A DNA stretch of 64,000 bases, from positions 1 through 64,000 of the forward strand of contig JADJPH010000010.1 of the NCBI GenBank assembly GCA_016713335.1. Direction: 5' to 3'. Source of the stretch: Candidatus Fredericiella danica. Lineage in GTDB: Bacteria > Chloroflexota > Anaerolineae > Caldilineales > Caldilineaceae. The position numbers were made by a program, and so were the translations under genes. Below are positions 54,263-63,402 of this stretch, one piece after another. Each line of letters opens with the position of its first letter. Position 1 is the first letter of the stretch. Below the pieces are notes generated by a model. It was not told the origin of the DNA, ran no database searches, and saw only the letters and a program-made list of their open reading frames with translations.

Positions 54263-55087
54263 ATGCTGTTCATGCTGCAAAAATTTGTGGAGTCAAAACG
54301 GCGCTCGCTCGTGACCACATCCGCCGTCGTCACTTTTGCTTGCGTATTGCTCGCACTTGTAAGCGCGCCAGTCTTCGGGGCTACAGTTGCATACCCCGTA
54401 CCGCCGGCCATCCAGGTCGCCATGCACCCTTCGCGGCAGACCGGCATCGTCTCACTAGAAGCAACCTCCATTCTCCAGACATCGGCAACGACGTCGACAC
54501 TCGTCGCCGGGACGGCTGGGATCACCGCTACCTCGACCCTCTCGACCAGCAAAGCCACGACCGCGACGGTGGCGCCTGCGGCAAAAGCCAAAACCGTCAC
54601 GTACGGTGTCGCCGCAAACATCCCGATCTCGCTCTCCATCCCGGCGATCGCCTGGACAACGCCCATCACGCCCATGGGCTGGGAGAACACCATCATCGAT
54701 GACAAGATCACCACCCGCTGGGTTGTCCCGCTGGACGCCGGCGGTTGGGCGGTCAACAGCGCGGCAGCCGGTGAGTCCGGCAACCTTGTGATCGCCGGCA
54801 ACCAGACCCTCGGCAAAGGGCTGTTCCGCCCCATTGCGCTTGGCGTCGCCGAAAAAGGGCAGGAAATCTGGGTGCGCAGCGCCGACGGCCGCACCCACAT
54901 CTATCGCATCACCGCAGAGTCAACCCCTATTCCGGCGATCGGGGCGACGTCTGAAGAAATCGCACAGGCGCAAGCGTATCTGCTGCCGGCCGATCAACCG
55001 CGTTTGACAATCGTGACAGGCTGGCCGGCCGACACCAGCACCCACCGCATCTTCGTCGTTGCAGAATACGTTGGCATTAAGAAGTAA
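54263..55087 (+). CDS. Sortase-fold protein lacking catalytic His and Cys (pseudo-sortase)
   Basis: 274 residues: N-terminal anchor helix (LVTTSAVVTFACVLLALVSA), a Thr/Ala-rich stalk, then a sortase barrel at about residues 118-272 with ISLSIPAIAW, NLVIAGNQTLGKGLFRPIAL, and RLTIVTGWPADTSTHRIFVV. In class E-like sortases these read AGH-N and VTCWP-THR. Here the catalytic His is Asn180 (AAC) and the catalytic Cys is Gly253 (GGC), each one base from the active codon, while Arg262 is kept. It therefore should not cleave or join peptides by the usual route. It stands at the head of the glycan cluster and may have a binding or scaffolding role. Start at ATG 54263; ATG 54272 is possible. Confidence 0.85.
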   Translation: MLFMLQKFVESKRRSLVTTSAVVTFACVLLALVSAPVFGATVAYPVPPAIQVAMHPSRQTGIVSLEATSILQTSATTSTLVAGTAGITATSTLSTSKATTATVAPAAKAKTVTYGVAANIPISLSIPAIAWTTPITPMGWENTIIDDKITTRWVVPLDAGGWAVNSAAAGESGNLVIAGNQTLGKGLFRPIALGVAEKGQEIWVRSADGRTHIYRITAESTPIPAIGATSEEIAQAQAYLLPADQPRLTIVTGWPADTSTHRIFVVAEYVGIKK

Positions 55088-55101
55088 CCTGAGACTTTGC
55101 G

Positions 55102-56767
55102 ATGGACCGCGATAATATAGGCGGTGATCCAACGCTCCGTTACTCTGTGATCGTACCCCTTCACAACGGCTCGTCGACGATCGAAGGCTGTCTGGAAGGG
55201 CTTGCATGCCAACAGGCTGAGCCGGGGATCTTCGAAGTCATTGTCGTCGACGACGGGTCCACGGATGAGTCGGTGAGCGTGGTCCAAGCCTGGGTGTCCC
55301 GTCACCCAGAACTCAGCGTCCGGCTCCTATGCCAGGCGCACGCCGGCATGGCAGCCGCCCGCAATCTTGGCGCAAATGACGCGTCCGGCCCTATCCTGCT
55401 CTTTACAGATGCCGACTGTGTCCCGTCCCCCACCTGGGTCACGACGCTAGGCGCCGCATTTGCGGATGCCACCGTCGTCGGCGCCAGAGGCGTCGTCACG
55501 ACCGACCAGGCTGGGCTGGCGCCGCGCTTCGTGCAGGCGGAATATGAAGATCGCTATGATCATGCCGGCCAGAAGCCGGAGATCAACTTCATCGACAATT
55601 TTTCTGCCGGTTATCGCCGTGACATCTTTCTGCTAAATGCGGGCTTTGACACCAATTTCGCCGCCTGCGAAGACCAGGAGTTAAGTTTCCGACTCGCCGA
55701 AAAAGGGTACCGCATGGTCTTTGTCCCGCAGGCCACGGTGACCCATCAGCACGACGCCAATATTCGTACCTATGCCTGGCGCAAGGCGGTCACGGGGTTC
55801 TGGAAGGCGCCGCTGACCCGGCTACATCCAGAGCGCATGGTCGAAGACACGCACACCCCTCAGGTGCTGAAACTGCAGATCGTCACCGTCAGTCTGTTTG
55901 TTTTTTCTGGTAATCCCGGCGCTCCTGGGGCTGGTTTGGCCGGCGTTCGAATGGCTCTGGATGGTGGAAGCGGTGCTGCTTGGCGTCTTCCTGGCGTCGG
56001 CGCTCCCCTTTCTGGCGAAGTTGACACAGCGATCGTGGACGCTTGCGCTCATCGGCCCCTTGATGTTGGCCGTGCGCTCGCTCGCCCTGGGCTGTGGTTA
56101 TCTGGCCGGCACGATTCACTACGCGGGTTCTCTGCCCGGCGCACGCGCGCCCATCATTCCGGGCTGGAAGCGGGTGATCAAGCGCAGCATGGATATTGCG
56201 GGCGCCCTCGTTGGGCTGGCCATCGCCATCCCACTCGTTGCGGTCGCCGCCGTCGCCATCAAACTCGATTCGCCCGGCCCGATCTTCTACTGGCAGGTGC
56301 GGATCGGCGAAAACGGCCGGCCGTTCCGGATCGTTAAGTTGCGCAGCATGGTCGCCGGCGCCGAACAACTGGTGGACCAATTAGTGGATGTGCAGCGGCT
56401 GGCGTCGGAGCCTGCCTTTAAGTTGGAGGACGATCCGCGCGTCACCCGGGTCGGACGGTTCCTGCGCCGTACCAGCATCGACGAGTCGCCACAGTTCTGG
56501 AACGTGTTGAAGGGCGACATGAGCCTCGTTGGCCCGCGCCCCGAAGAAGAGCGCATCGTCAAGTTGTATACCGATGTGCACCGCAAACGGCTGGCCGTGA
56601 AGCCTGGTTTGACCGGCCCCATGCAGGTCTATGGTCGTGGCAATCTACCTTTCTCCGAGCGCCTCAAACTGGAGCTGGCATATATTGACCACTATAGCCT
56701 TCGAAACGACTTGATCCTGATCCTACGCACCTTTCCCGCTATTCTAGGCGGAAAGGGTGCGCATTAG
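55102..56767 (+). CDS. GT2 glycosyltransferase fused to polyprenyl-phosphate sugar transferase, frameshifted
   Basis: The N-terminal GT2 domain reads RYSVIVPLHNGSSTIEGCLE, IFEVIVVDDGSTDESVS, ILLFTDADCVPSPTW (DxD-type) and AACEDQELSFRLAEKGYRM. The frame slips near 55900 (LQIVTVSLFVF continuing FLVIPALLGLVWP), then two helices and a bacterial sugar-transferase domain: RVIKRSMDIAGALVGLAIAI, KLRSMVAGAE, RFLRRTSIDESPQFWNVLKG, DMSLVGPRPEEERIV and KPGLTGPMQVYGRGNLPFSE. The second part is the kind of enzyme that loads the first sugar-phosphate onto undecaprenyl phosphate. About 555 residues; repairing one base unites them. The pair in one chain would start and extend a glycan. Confidence 0.85.
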
Positions 56768-56782
56768 GGTGGTCGACTAGAT

Positions 56783-57964
56783 ATGTGGCTTGCTTGGGTC
56801 TTTTGGATTGGCCTGGCCATCGTCCTTTACACCTATGCCGGCTACGGCATACTTGTAATCGCCGTCCTCAAACTCCGGCGCACCCGCACAACTTCCCCCC
56901 CAGCCGCAAAGTCCGTTGCACTCCCGGCAGTTTCGTTGATCATCCCTGCCTATAACGAAGCCGGCGCCATTGCCGAGAAATTCGAAAATTCGCTGGCATT
57001 GGACTATCCGCGCGAACGGTTGACCATTGTCTTTGTTACGGATGGCTCAAACGACGGCACCGACACACTCTTGCAGTCTCTGCAGACGCCGCCGGGTGCT
57101 ACAATCACGGTGCTTCACTCAGCCGAACGCCGCGGTAAGTTGGCAGCCGTCGAGCGAGTGATGCCCACCATCACGACGCCCATCACGGTCTTCAGCGACG
57201 CCAACACGCTCCTGAATCACGCGGCTTTACAGAATCTGGTGCGGCACTACACGGACCCTTCGATCGGCGCGGTGGCGGGTGAGAAGCGCGTCCACATGGA
57301 GGCCGCCGCCGGGGTGCAAGGGGTGGGCGAAGGTCTCTATTGGAAATACGAATCATGGCTCAAACGCCTGGATGCGGAGCTCTATTCAGTGGTCGGAGCG
57401 GCGGGTGAACTTTTCTCCGTGCGCACGACGTTGTATGAATCAGTGCCGCCGGATTCGATCATTGAGGACTTTGAGCTCTCCATGCGGATTGCGATGCGCG
57501 GCTACCGGGTCGCCTATGCCCCCGACGCCTATGCAGTCGAGGAGCATTCAAGCTCGCTTGGGGAGGAGTGGAAACGAAAAGTCAGGATCTCAGCCGGCGG
57601 GCTGCAATCCGTGATCCGGCTGCGCAGCGTGCTGAACCCATTCCGGTACGGCATCTTGAGCTTTCAGTACATCTCCCACCGCGTCTTGCGGTGGACACTG
57701 GCGCCGTTGCTTCTCCCGGTAATCTTTCTGGCCAATGCCGGTCTGATGGGAGCGGGCGTGCTGTATGTCGTGCTGCTGATTGGCCAGTTGTTGTTCTACG
57801 GCGCGGCGCTAGCAGGTTTGATGCTTGAGCAACTTGGCTTGCGGGTAAAACTGTTTTATATTCCAATGTACTTCTGCGTGATGAACTGCGCTGTCTATGT
57901 CGGCGCGCTCCGGTTACTGCGGGGCAAGCAAAGCGCCGTATGGGAAAAAGCGCAGCGTACGTGA
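56783..57964 (+). CDS. GT2 family membrane glycosyltransferase
   Basis: 393 residues. N-terminal helix (FWIGLAIVLYTYAGYGILVI), cytosolic GT-A domain (AVSLIIPAYNEAGAIAEKFE, FVTDGSNDGTDTLLQSLQ, ITVFSDANTLLNHAALQNLV, VAGEKRVHMEAAAGVQGVGE, DSIIEDFELSMRIAMRGYRV) and two to three C-terminal helices. The order and KRKVRISAGG loop match processive chain-making transferases (poly-sugar synthases, as in IcaA/HasA-like enzymes). Starts 16 bases after the preceding gene. Complete. Confidence 0.88.
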   Translation: MWLAWVFWIGLAIVLYTYAGYGILVIAVLKLRRTRTTSPPAAKSVALPAVSLIIPAYNEAGAIAEKFENSLALDYPRERLTIVFVTDGSNDGTDTLLQSLQTPPGATITVLHSAERRGKLAAVERVMPTITTPITVFSDANTLLNHAALQNLVRHYTDPSIGAVAGEKRVHMEAAAGVQGVGEGLYWKYESWLKRLDAELYSVVGAAGELFSVRTTLYESVPPDSIIEDFELSMRIAMRGYRVAYAPDAYAVEEHSSSLGEEWKRKVRISAGGLQSVIRLRSVLNPFRYGILSFQYISHRVLRWTLAPLLLPVIFLANAGLMGAGVLYVVLLIGQLLFYGAALAGLMLEQLGLRVKLFYIPMYFCVMNCAVYVGALRLLRGKQSAVWEKAQRT

Positions 57965-58032
57965 AGCAGCTTGGCAGGTGCAGATTGATTTGCGCCCCGC
58001 GGCTCACACTATTTACGTTCAAAGGATGTCAA

Positions 58033-59307
58033 ATGCAAGGCCCAATTATTAAGAATCGCCCGACTGTGCACTGGATGCGCCAATATTGGTTGGCATTCGC
58101 ACTTGTCCTTTTGACTGCAGGGTTTGTGCTTGGCGCACGCTCTGCATTTGCCGCCAGTGCCGATGTTTCGATCAACCAGACGGTGCCACCACCAACCCCG
58201 CGGCCCACGACTGCTCCGCCAAAGCCCAAGCCCAATACGCAGACCGCCGCGGCTGCAGGAGCTGTTGCCGCGGTTACGGCTACTGACGTAACCACCGGCA
58301 CCGCACCGACCACGCCCTTGACGGCAACGGTGCAGGCGGTGACGCTAAACGTCCGTGGCGGGCCTGCCACGAGTTTCCCTGTCATCGGAAAGTTGCCCCA
58401 GGGGACGGTCGTGAATGTCTCCGGTCGCAACGAGGCCGGTGATTGGTGGTTTATCTGTTGCCTGGCCGGCAGCGCCACCCCCGGTTGGGTGAGCGCTGAA
58501 TTGCTAACGCCTGGTTTTACACCGGCGCAAGCCGCAGCGCTACTCGTCACGGATGGCAAAACCGTGCTGCCGACGCCGGCGACCACTGCGGGCGGCAAGC
58601 CGGGCACAGTGAATGCCGTCACGCTCAACCTGCGCGCCGGGCCAGCGACCGACGGCGCAGTCCTTGCCAAGTTGCGCCAGGGCAACACCGTTTCGGTGCT
58701 TGGTCGTAACGAAGCCGGCGATTGGCTCTTTGTTTGCTGTGCCCCGGATGCACAGACCCGTGGCTGGGTAAGCGCTGAATACATCACGCCCGCTTTTTCC
58801 GCCGGTGATCTCGAGGTGACGACCGGTGCAGAATCAGAGGCGCCCGCGGTTGACGCGACCACGCCGGTCAGCGCCACGAACGAAGCAGATGCCGCCAATG
58901 TCGAGCCTGCCGCCAAAGCAATCCTGAACTTGTCTGTGGCGCAGAGCCCGGTCTTTGCAATCCAGGGCAAAGCGCTATCCCTGCTGATTACGCTGGAGAA
59001 CTCAGGCGACACCGCCGCCACCAACGTAGAGTTGCGCAATGAGTTGCCCAATGAACTCGCGTACGTCGATGCCAGCGCCTCAGCAAACGGCGCGGTCAGT
59101 CAAGATGGCAACGTGGTCGTCGTGAAATGGGTTGAGGTGCCGGCAGGCGCCATGGTCACTGCCACCGTGAACACCACAGTGGACGGAGCAATCGCAAACG
59201 GCGCGACCTTTGCCAATCTGGTCACCGCCACCGCCGGCAATGCCGAGCCGGTGGGCGCTGGGATCACCGTTGGGATGCCGCCATCAATCCTGCCTGAATT
59301 CTGGTAG
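58033..59307 (+). CDS. Secreted protein with two SH3b domains and a DUF11-type domain
   Basis: 424 residues from ATG 58033 (AAAGGATG upstream); an open frame starts earlier at 57940 inside the previous gene. Signal peptide MRQYWLAFALVLLTAGFVLG, a Pro/Thr linker, two bacterial SH3 modules (AVTLNVRGGPATSFPVIGKL and NAVTLNLRAGPATDGAVLAK, each with GRNEAGDWW/L and WVSAEL/Y), then a DUF11-like domain (LLITLENSGDTAATNVELRN). A wall-binding surface protein is inferred. It ends INVG-free with SILPEFW and no anchor. It follows the glycosyltransferase by 68 bases and is closed by a strong hairpin. Confidence 0.88.
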   Translation: MQGPIIKNRPTVHWMRQYWLAFALVLLTAGFVLGARSAFAASADVSINQTVPPPTPRPTTAPPKPKPNTQTAAAAGAVAAVTATDVTTGTAPTTPLTATVQAVTLNVRGGPATSFPVIGKLPQGTVVNVSGRNEAGDWWFICCLAGSATPGWVSAELLTPGFTPAQAAALLVTDGKTVLPTPATTAGGKPGTVNAVTLNLRAGPATDGAVLAKLRQGNTVSVLGRNEAGDWLFVCCAPDAQTRGWVSAEYITPAFSAGDLEVTTGAESEAPAVDATTPVSATNEADAANVEPAAKAILNLSVAQSPVFAIQGKALSLLITLENSGDTAATNVELRNELPNELAYVDASASANGAVSQDGNVVVVKWVEVPAGAMVTATVNTTVDGAIANGATFANLVTATAGNAEPVGAGITVGMPPSILPEFW

Positions 59308-59333
59308 ACGTTCATGCCCTAACCCGGGTCTAC

Positions 59334-59366
59334 AAGGTGGGACGTGCCTGGCGCACGTCCCACCTT
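59334..59366 (+). terminator. 14-base perfect hairpin after the SH3b gene
   Basis: AAGGTGGGACGTGC at 59334-59347 and its exact complement at 59353-59366, loop CTGGC, followed by TTCGTTATGG. The start of the next gene must lie after it. Confidence 0.8.
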
Positions 59367-59370
59367 CGTT

Positions 59371-60935
59371 ATGGTCATGCCCAAGTCATCCTTGCCCGCA
59401 CTACCACCAGCAAACGATGCTGAACCGGCCTGGATTGGCTGGACAGTCGCCGGCCTCGTAGCGGCGGTTGCCCTGGCCGTCTATGGATTCGGGCTGGCGC
59501 CCGGCATCACCTGGGCGCATCAAGGGGCGGACGGCGGTGAATTGCTTACCGCGGCGGTGACGAACGGTGTCCCCCATCCACCGGGATATCCGCTTTTTAT
59601 CCCACTCCTTCAAGCCTGGCTCTGGAGCACAAAATGGTTGTTGCCGGCAGCGGATTTGGCGTGGAGCGGTAACTTCTTTAGCGCCGTCGCCGCTGCGGCG
59701 GGCGTGTTGGTGACGGTGCGCGTGGCGGGTCATCTTGCCCGTGCGTACAAGGTTCGATGGCTGTGGGCTGCGCTTGCCGGCTTTGCCTGGGCAACGGCGC
59801 CGCTCTTCTGGAGCCAGGCGCTGCTGACCGAAGTCTATGCGTTGCACGCGCTGTTGGTGGCGCTGTTGGGGTGGGCGGTGTTGGTTCATCCGCGCCAACT
59901 GTGGTATGTTGTGACGCCGATTGCACTGGGTGTGGCGCATCACCTGACGCTCGTGCTCCTGTTGCCAGCCGTCCTGTATTGGTTGTGGGTGCAGTCCGAA
60001 CCGCGCAGTCTGCTGCGTCCCCTGGCCTGGATCACGGGGGCAGTTGCGGTAGGGTGCATTATTCTACCTTAGAATCCCACTGGTTGCGGCCCAGGCGGCC
60101 CCTGTCAATTGGGGGTTTGCAGACAATCCGGCGGGCTTCTGGTGGTTGATCAGCGGGGCTGCCTATCGTGGTTATCTGGGGGCATCCGCCGCCAGCGACG
60201 TCTTCACTCGCCTGGCGGCATGGGCGACCACAATTGTCACCCAATACACGCCTATCGGTCTGGTGCTAGCGTTGATTGGACTTGCTGAATGGGACCGTCG
60301 TGCGCCTACGCTGCGAAATTTTGGGCTTCTCTGGATTGCCCCTGTCAGCGTCTATTCGATCCTGTATCACACGCGGGACAGCGACATCTATCTCCTCCCG
60401 GTGGCGTGGATCATGGCCCTGTGGCTTGCCGTCGGCAGCGCAGTCGTGGCACATTGGCTGGTGGCGCAGCGACCAACCCAGGCGCGCTGGATTGCGGCCG
60501 GCTGGGGAAGCTTGCTGATTGTGGGCGTCCCACTCGTTGCGATCTGGCGCTGGCCCTGCCATGACATTGGCACAAGATCACGCGGCCCGCGACTTTGTTG
60601 TCGCTGCCAAGCAGGTGCTCGAACCCAACAGCATTGTGGTGACCCTCGATGATCAACCCACCTTTGCGTTCTGGTACGGGGTGTGGGGCAGCGGGGAGAT
60701 TGCAGCGGCGAAGCCAGATATCACGCCCGTCAACGACTCGCTCTACCAGTTTGACTGGTATCGCCGGCTGCAAGGAGAGTTACACCCTGACATCGCCGGG
60801 GCAAATGAATCGGTAGACGCAATTTTGGCGGGTAACCGTGGTGTCCGTCCCATTTTTTTTACGGAAGAGCCAACCTATTTAGGGGTAGACGCAGTCGAGC
60901 CGGCAGGCCCACTATGGAAATTGAAGGATAATTGA
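59371..60935 (+). CDS. DUF2723 membrane protein (GT-C glycosyltransferase-like), frameshifted twice
   Basis: Starts at ATG 59371 or 59377, just past the terminator. The DUF2723 core GADGGELLTAAVTNGVPHPP, GYPLFIPLLQAWLWS has the acidic pair and the HPPGYP motif. About ten helices follow. The frame slips near 60069 (LP then YLRIPLVAAQAAP), and again near 60556 (IWRWP then MTLAQDHAARDFVVAAKQ). The soluble C-terminal part (QVLEPNSIVVTLDDQPTFAF) follows. About 520 residues overall. Family members act in protein or glycan mannosylation in the membrane; the substrate is unknown. Confidence 0.8.
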
Positions 60936-60941
60936 ACGACA

Positions 60942-62395
60942 ATGTCAACACGGTCGATGAAGCACAATCAGGGTTCCAGTTGGCTTGGCCATTGGTGGGC
61001 AAAGCAGTTATTCGCTCCGGCCATCGTGCTTGGGGTGCTGCTCGCCGGCGGGCGCGCATTCGCAGCGCCGCTGCAGACAACTCCGGCTCGCCCGGTAGCC
61101 GACACGATGACCATCGGCGCCGCTGCCGCCAAACTCGGGCCCCATGCACCCTGGCTCTTGGGGATGGATGCCCCGCGCACCTACCTGATCTTGGTGCAGA
61201 ACAATCATGAGTTGCGCGCCACCGGCGGCTTCATCGCCGCCATTGGCACCGTGTCAGTAGACCAGGGCAAGATTACCAGTTTCGACTTTGTCGACAGCTA
61301 CGATCTTTACAGCACCACCAGCACTTATCCCCGGCGCCGCCACCGATGCGCCGCTACATGGGCATCGATCTGCTCGTCATGCGTGACGCCAATTGGTCCC
61401 CCGATCTCCCCACATCGGCGGCAGTGGCGAAAGCGCTTTACGCCCAGGACGGCGAGGGATCGGTTGACGGGGTGTTTACGCTCGATCTGAACGCAGTCAA
61501 GCACCTCTTTGGCGCGCTTGGCGATGTCAAGGCGCCCGGATCCGATGAAGTAATCACGGCCGACAACATCGAAGCGCAACTCATTCGGCTGTGGGAACGC
61601 CCGGCCGGCGCCGAAGCCACATTGGCCGGCGGCGTCAGCGATGAATGGTGGGCGCAACGCAAGGACTTCATTCCACAGATCGCACGCGAGGCGCTTGATC
61701 GCATCCAGGGTGGGAAAGCCAATCTTCCGGCTCTGGCCATGGCGGTCCAGGCGGCGCTGACCGATCGTTCGATTCAGGCGTGGGTGGCCGATCCCAACAT
61801 TCAGGCAGTGCTTGCCGAAGCGCGTTGGGATGGCAGCATCCAGCCGGCGCAAGACAGCGACTTCTTGGCCGTGATCGACACCAACATGGGGTATAACAAG
61901 GTGGATGCCGCCATGCAACGGCAACTGGACTACCGCGTTGAGTGGGTGGACGGTCCGCAACAACCGGCCACGGCCACGCTGACGTTGACCTACACCCATC
62001 CCATTACCACGCCGGACCCGGGCTGCGATCCCACACGAGGGTATGGGGAAACCTACGCGGACATGATCGCACGCTGCTACTTCGATTATGTGCGTGTCTA
62101 TGCGCCGGGCGGTTCTGAACTCATCGCGGTGGATGGGATTGCTCCGGAAGATGTGTTGGCGCAAGCGGGTGAAGCCGGCACAGAGATTTTCTCGGGTTAC
62201 TTCGTGACGCCAACCAACAGCCAGCAGCGCATTACCTTTACCTATCGACTGCCGGCGGCGCTCAAGCCGGCGTCTTATCAACTGCTGTTGCAGCGCCAAC
62301 CGGGCACACAGCCATTGCCGGTGACGCTCCATGTCAACGGTGCAGACACTGAACTGACATTGACGGAGGGGTGGATGCTCTGGTCCCCGGAGTAG
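60942..62395 (+). CDS. DUF4012 family secreted protein, frameshifted
   Basis: About 484 residues. Signal or anchor (LFAPAIVLGVLLAGGRAFA), then the DUF4012 motif RTYLILVQNNHELRATGGFI and AAIGTVSVDQGKI. The frame slips near 61330 (TSTYP then PPMRRYMGIDLLVMRDANWS, one C missing) and goes on AVAKALYAQDGEGSVDGVFT, LDLNAVKHLFGALGDVKAPG. The C-terminal part is a beta-rich accessory domain. DUF4012 proteins occur in Gram-positive-like and Chloroflexi envelope clusters and lack a known activity. Starts six bases after the DUF2723 gene, so the two are coupled. Confidence 0.85.
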
Positions 62396-62413
62396 CAGCT
62401 CGCTTGTACAGCG

Positions 62414-63178
62414 TCAACCCAACTGTGCCACCAGTTGCGGCAGGATGACGCCGCTGGGGCCTGGCAGATGAATTTCCGCAGTCGGCGAAAGTGGGGTTTC
62501 GTCAGGATTGATCTCGATCAGCCGCGCCCCTTGCCGCCGGGCAATCTGCGGCAACTGCGCCGCAGGATAGACCACGCCGCTGGTGCCAATGCATAGAAAC
62601 AGATCACAGCGTCCGGCGGCGTGCCAGGCGGCGTCAAGGGCGGACTCCGGCAACGCCTCCCCAAACCAGATCACGCTCGGCCGGATCAGACCGCCGCACT
62701 TGCCGCACGTAGGTGGGAAAACGGCGCTGCGGTCAGCTTCCGCGAGTGAATATCTTAGCCCACAGTCATTGCAGTGAAATTGGCTGATCTGCCCGTGCAG
62801 GTGGATCACCTTCAGGCTTCCGGCGCGCTCGTGCAGGTCATCCACGTTCTGCGTGACCAGCACGAAGTCCGCGCTGCGAGCCTGCAGGTGCGCAAGGGCA
62901 ACATGCCCAGGGTTTGGGGCTGCGTGCGCAACGCCTTGCAGTCGCTGCATGTACCATTGCCAGACCAGGCCAGGGTCTGCGGCAAAGCCGGCTTGCGACG
63001 CCAGTTGCGCCGGGTCAAATCGTGCCCAGAGTCCGGATTGCGCATCACGGAAAGTTGCAACCCCAGACTCTGCGCTCACACCGGCGCCGGTCAAACAGAC
63101 GATGCGTTGTGCACTGCGGACCAGCTCAGTTGCGATGGCCAGACGCTTAGCCATCGTATGGGGTTCGAGTTGAATCAT
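62414..63178 (-). CDS. cobB: Sir2-family NAD-dependent protein deacylase
   Basis: 254 residues. Removes acyl groups from lysines using NAD+. Motifs: VCLTGAGVSAESGVATFR, GLWARFDPAQ, VTQNVDDLHERAGS, HLHGQISQFHC, zinc set CNDC / CGKC, RPSVIWFGEALPESAL, CIGTSGVVYPAAQLP and LIEINPDETPLSP. WYMQRL has the Tyr-x-x-Arg pair of class III sirtuins, which prefer succinyl or malonyl groups. Complete; alone in its unit, downstream of a terminator. Start ATG 63178; ATG 63154 is a possible later start. Confidence 0.92.
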   Translation of the reverse strand: MIQLEPHTMAKRLAIATELVRSAQRIVCLTGAGVSAESGVATFRDAQSGLWARFDPAQLASQAGFAADPGLVWQWYMQRLQGVAHAAPNPGHVALAHLQARSADFVLVTQNVDDLHERAGSLKVIHLHGQISQFHCNDCGLRYSLAEADRSAVFPPTCGKCGGLIRPSVIWFGEALPESALDAAWHAAGRCDLFLCIGTSGVVYPAAQLPQIARRQGARLIEINPDETPLSPTAEIHLPGPSGVILPQLVAQLG

Positions 63179-63254
63179 CTGGTCATCCTACTGCCCGCCA
63201 GGTGAACAAGTCATACGCCACGGGTCACCCGTGACTCGTGACAACAAAAGAAAA

Positions 63255-63303
63255 GGGCAGAGGGGTCATCTGCGCAATTGCGCAGGAATGACCACTTCTG
63301 CCC
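63255..63303 (-). terminator. Intrinsic terminator of the sugar ABC operon
   Basis: GGGCAGA pairs with TCTGCCC, GGTCAT with ATGACC, and a perfect palindrome CTGCGCAATTGCGCAG forms the tip. On the minus strand it is followed by TTTTCTTTTGTTGT. It lies between the ABC ATPase and the Sir2 gene. Confidence 0.75.
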
Positions 63304-63402
63304 CTCACAAACTGCATGCTCCCTGTGTCGTGTGGCGTAAGCGTAGCGCTGCCGGCGCCAGCATTTACCGGAACCGGCGGCACATCTTCGTCTGACCGGA
63401 AA

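Noticed and set aside
54263..55087. Functional sortase
   Set aside because: The catalytic His and Cys positions hold Asn and Gly, so a normal transpeptidase role is not supported.
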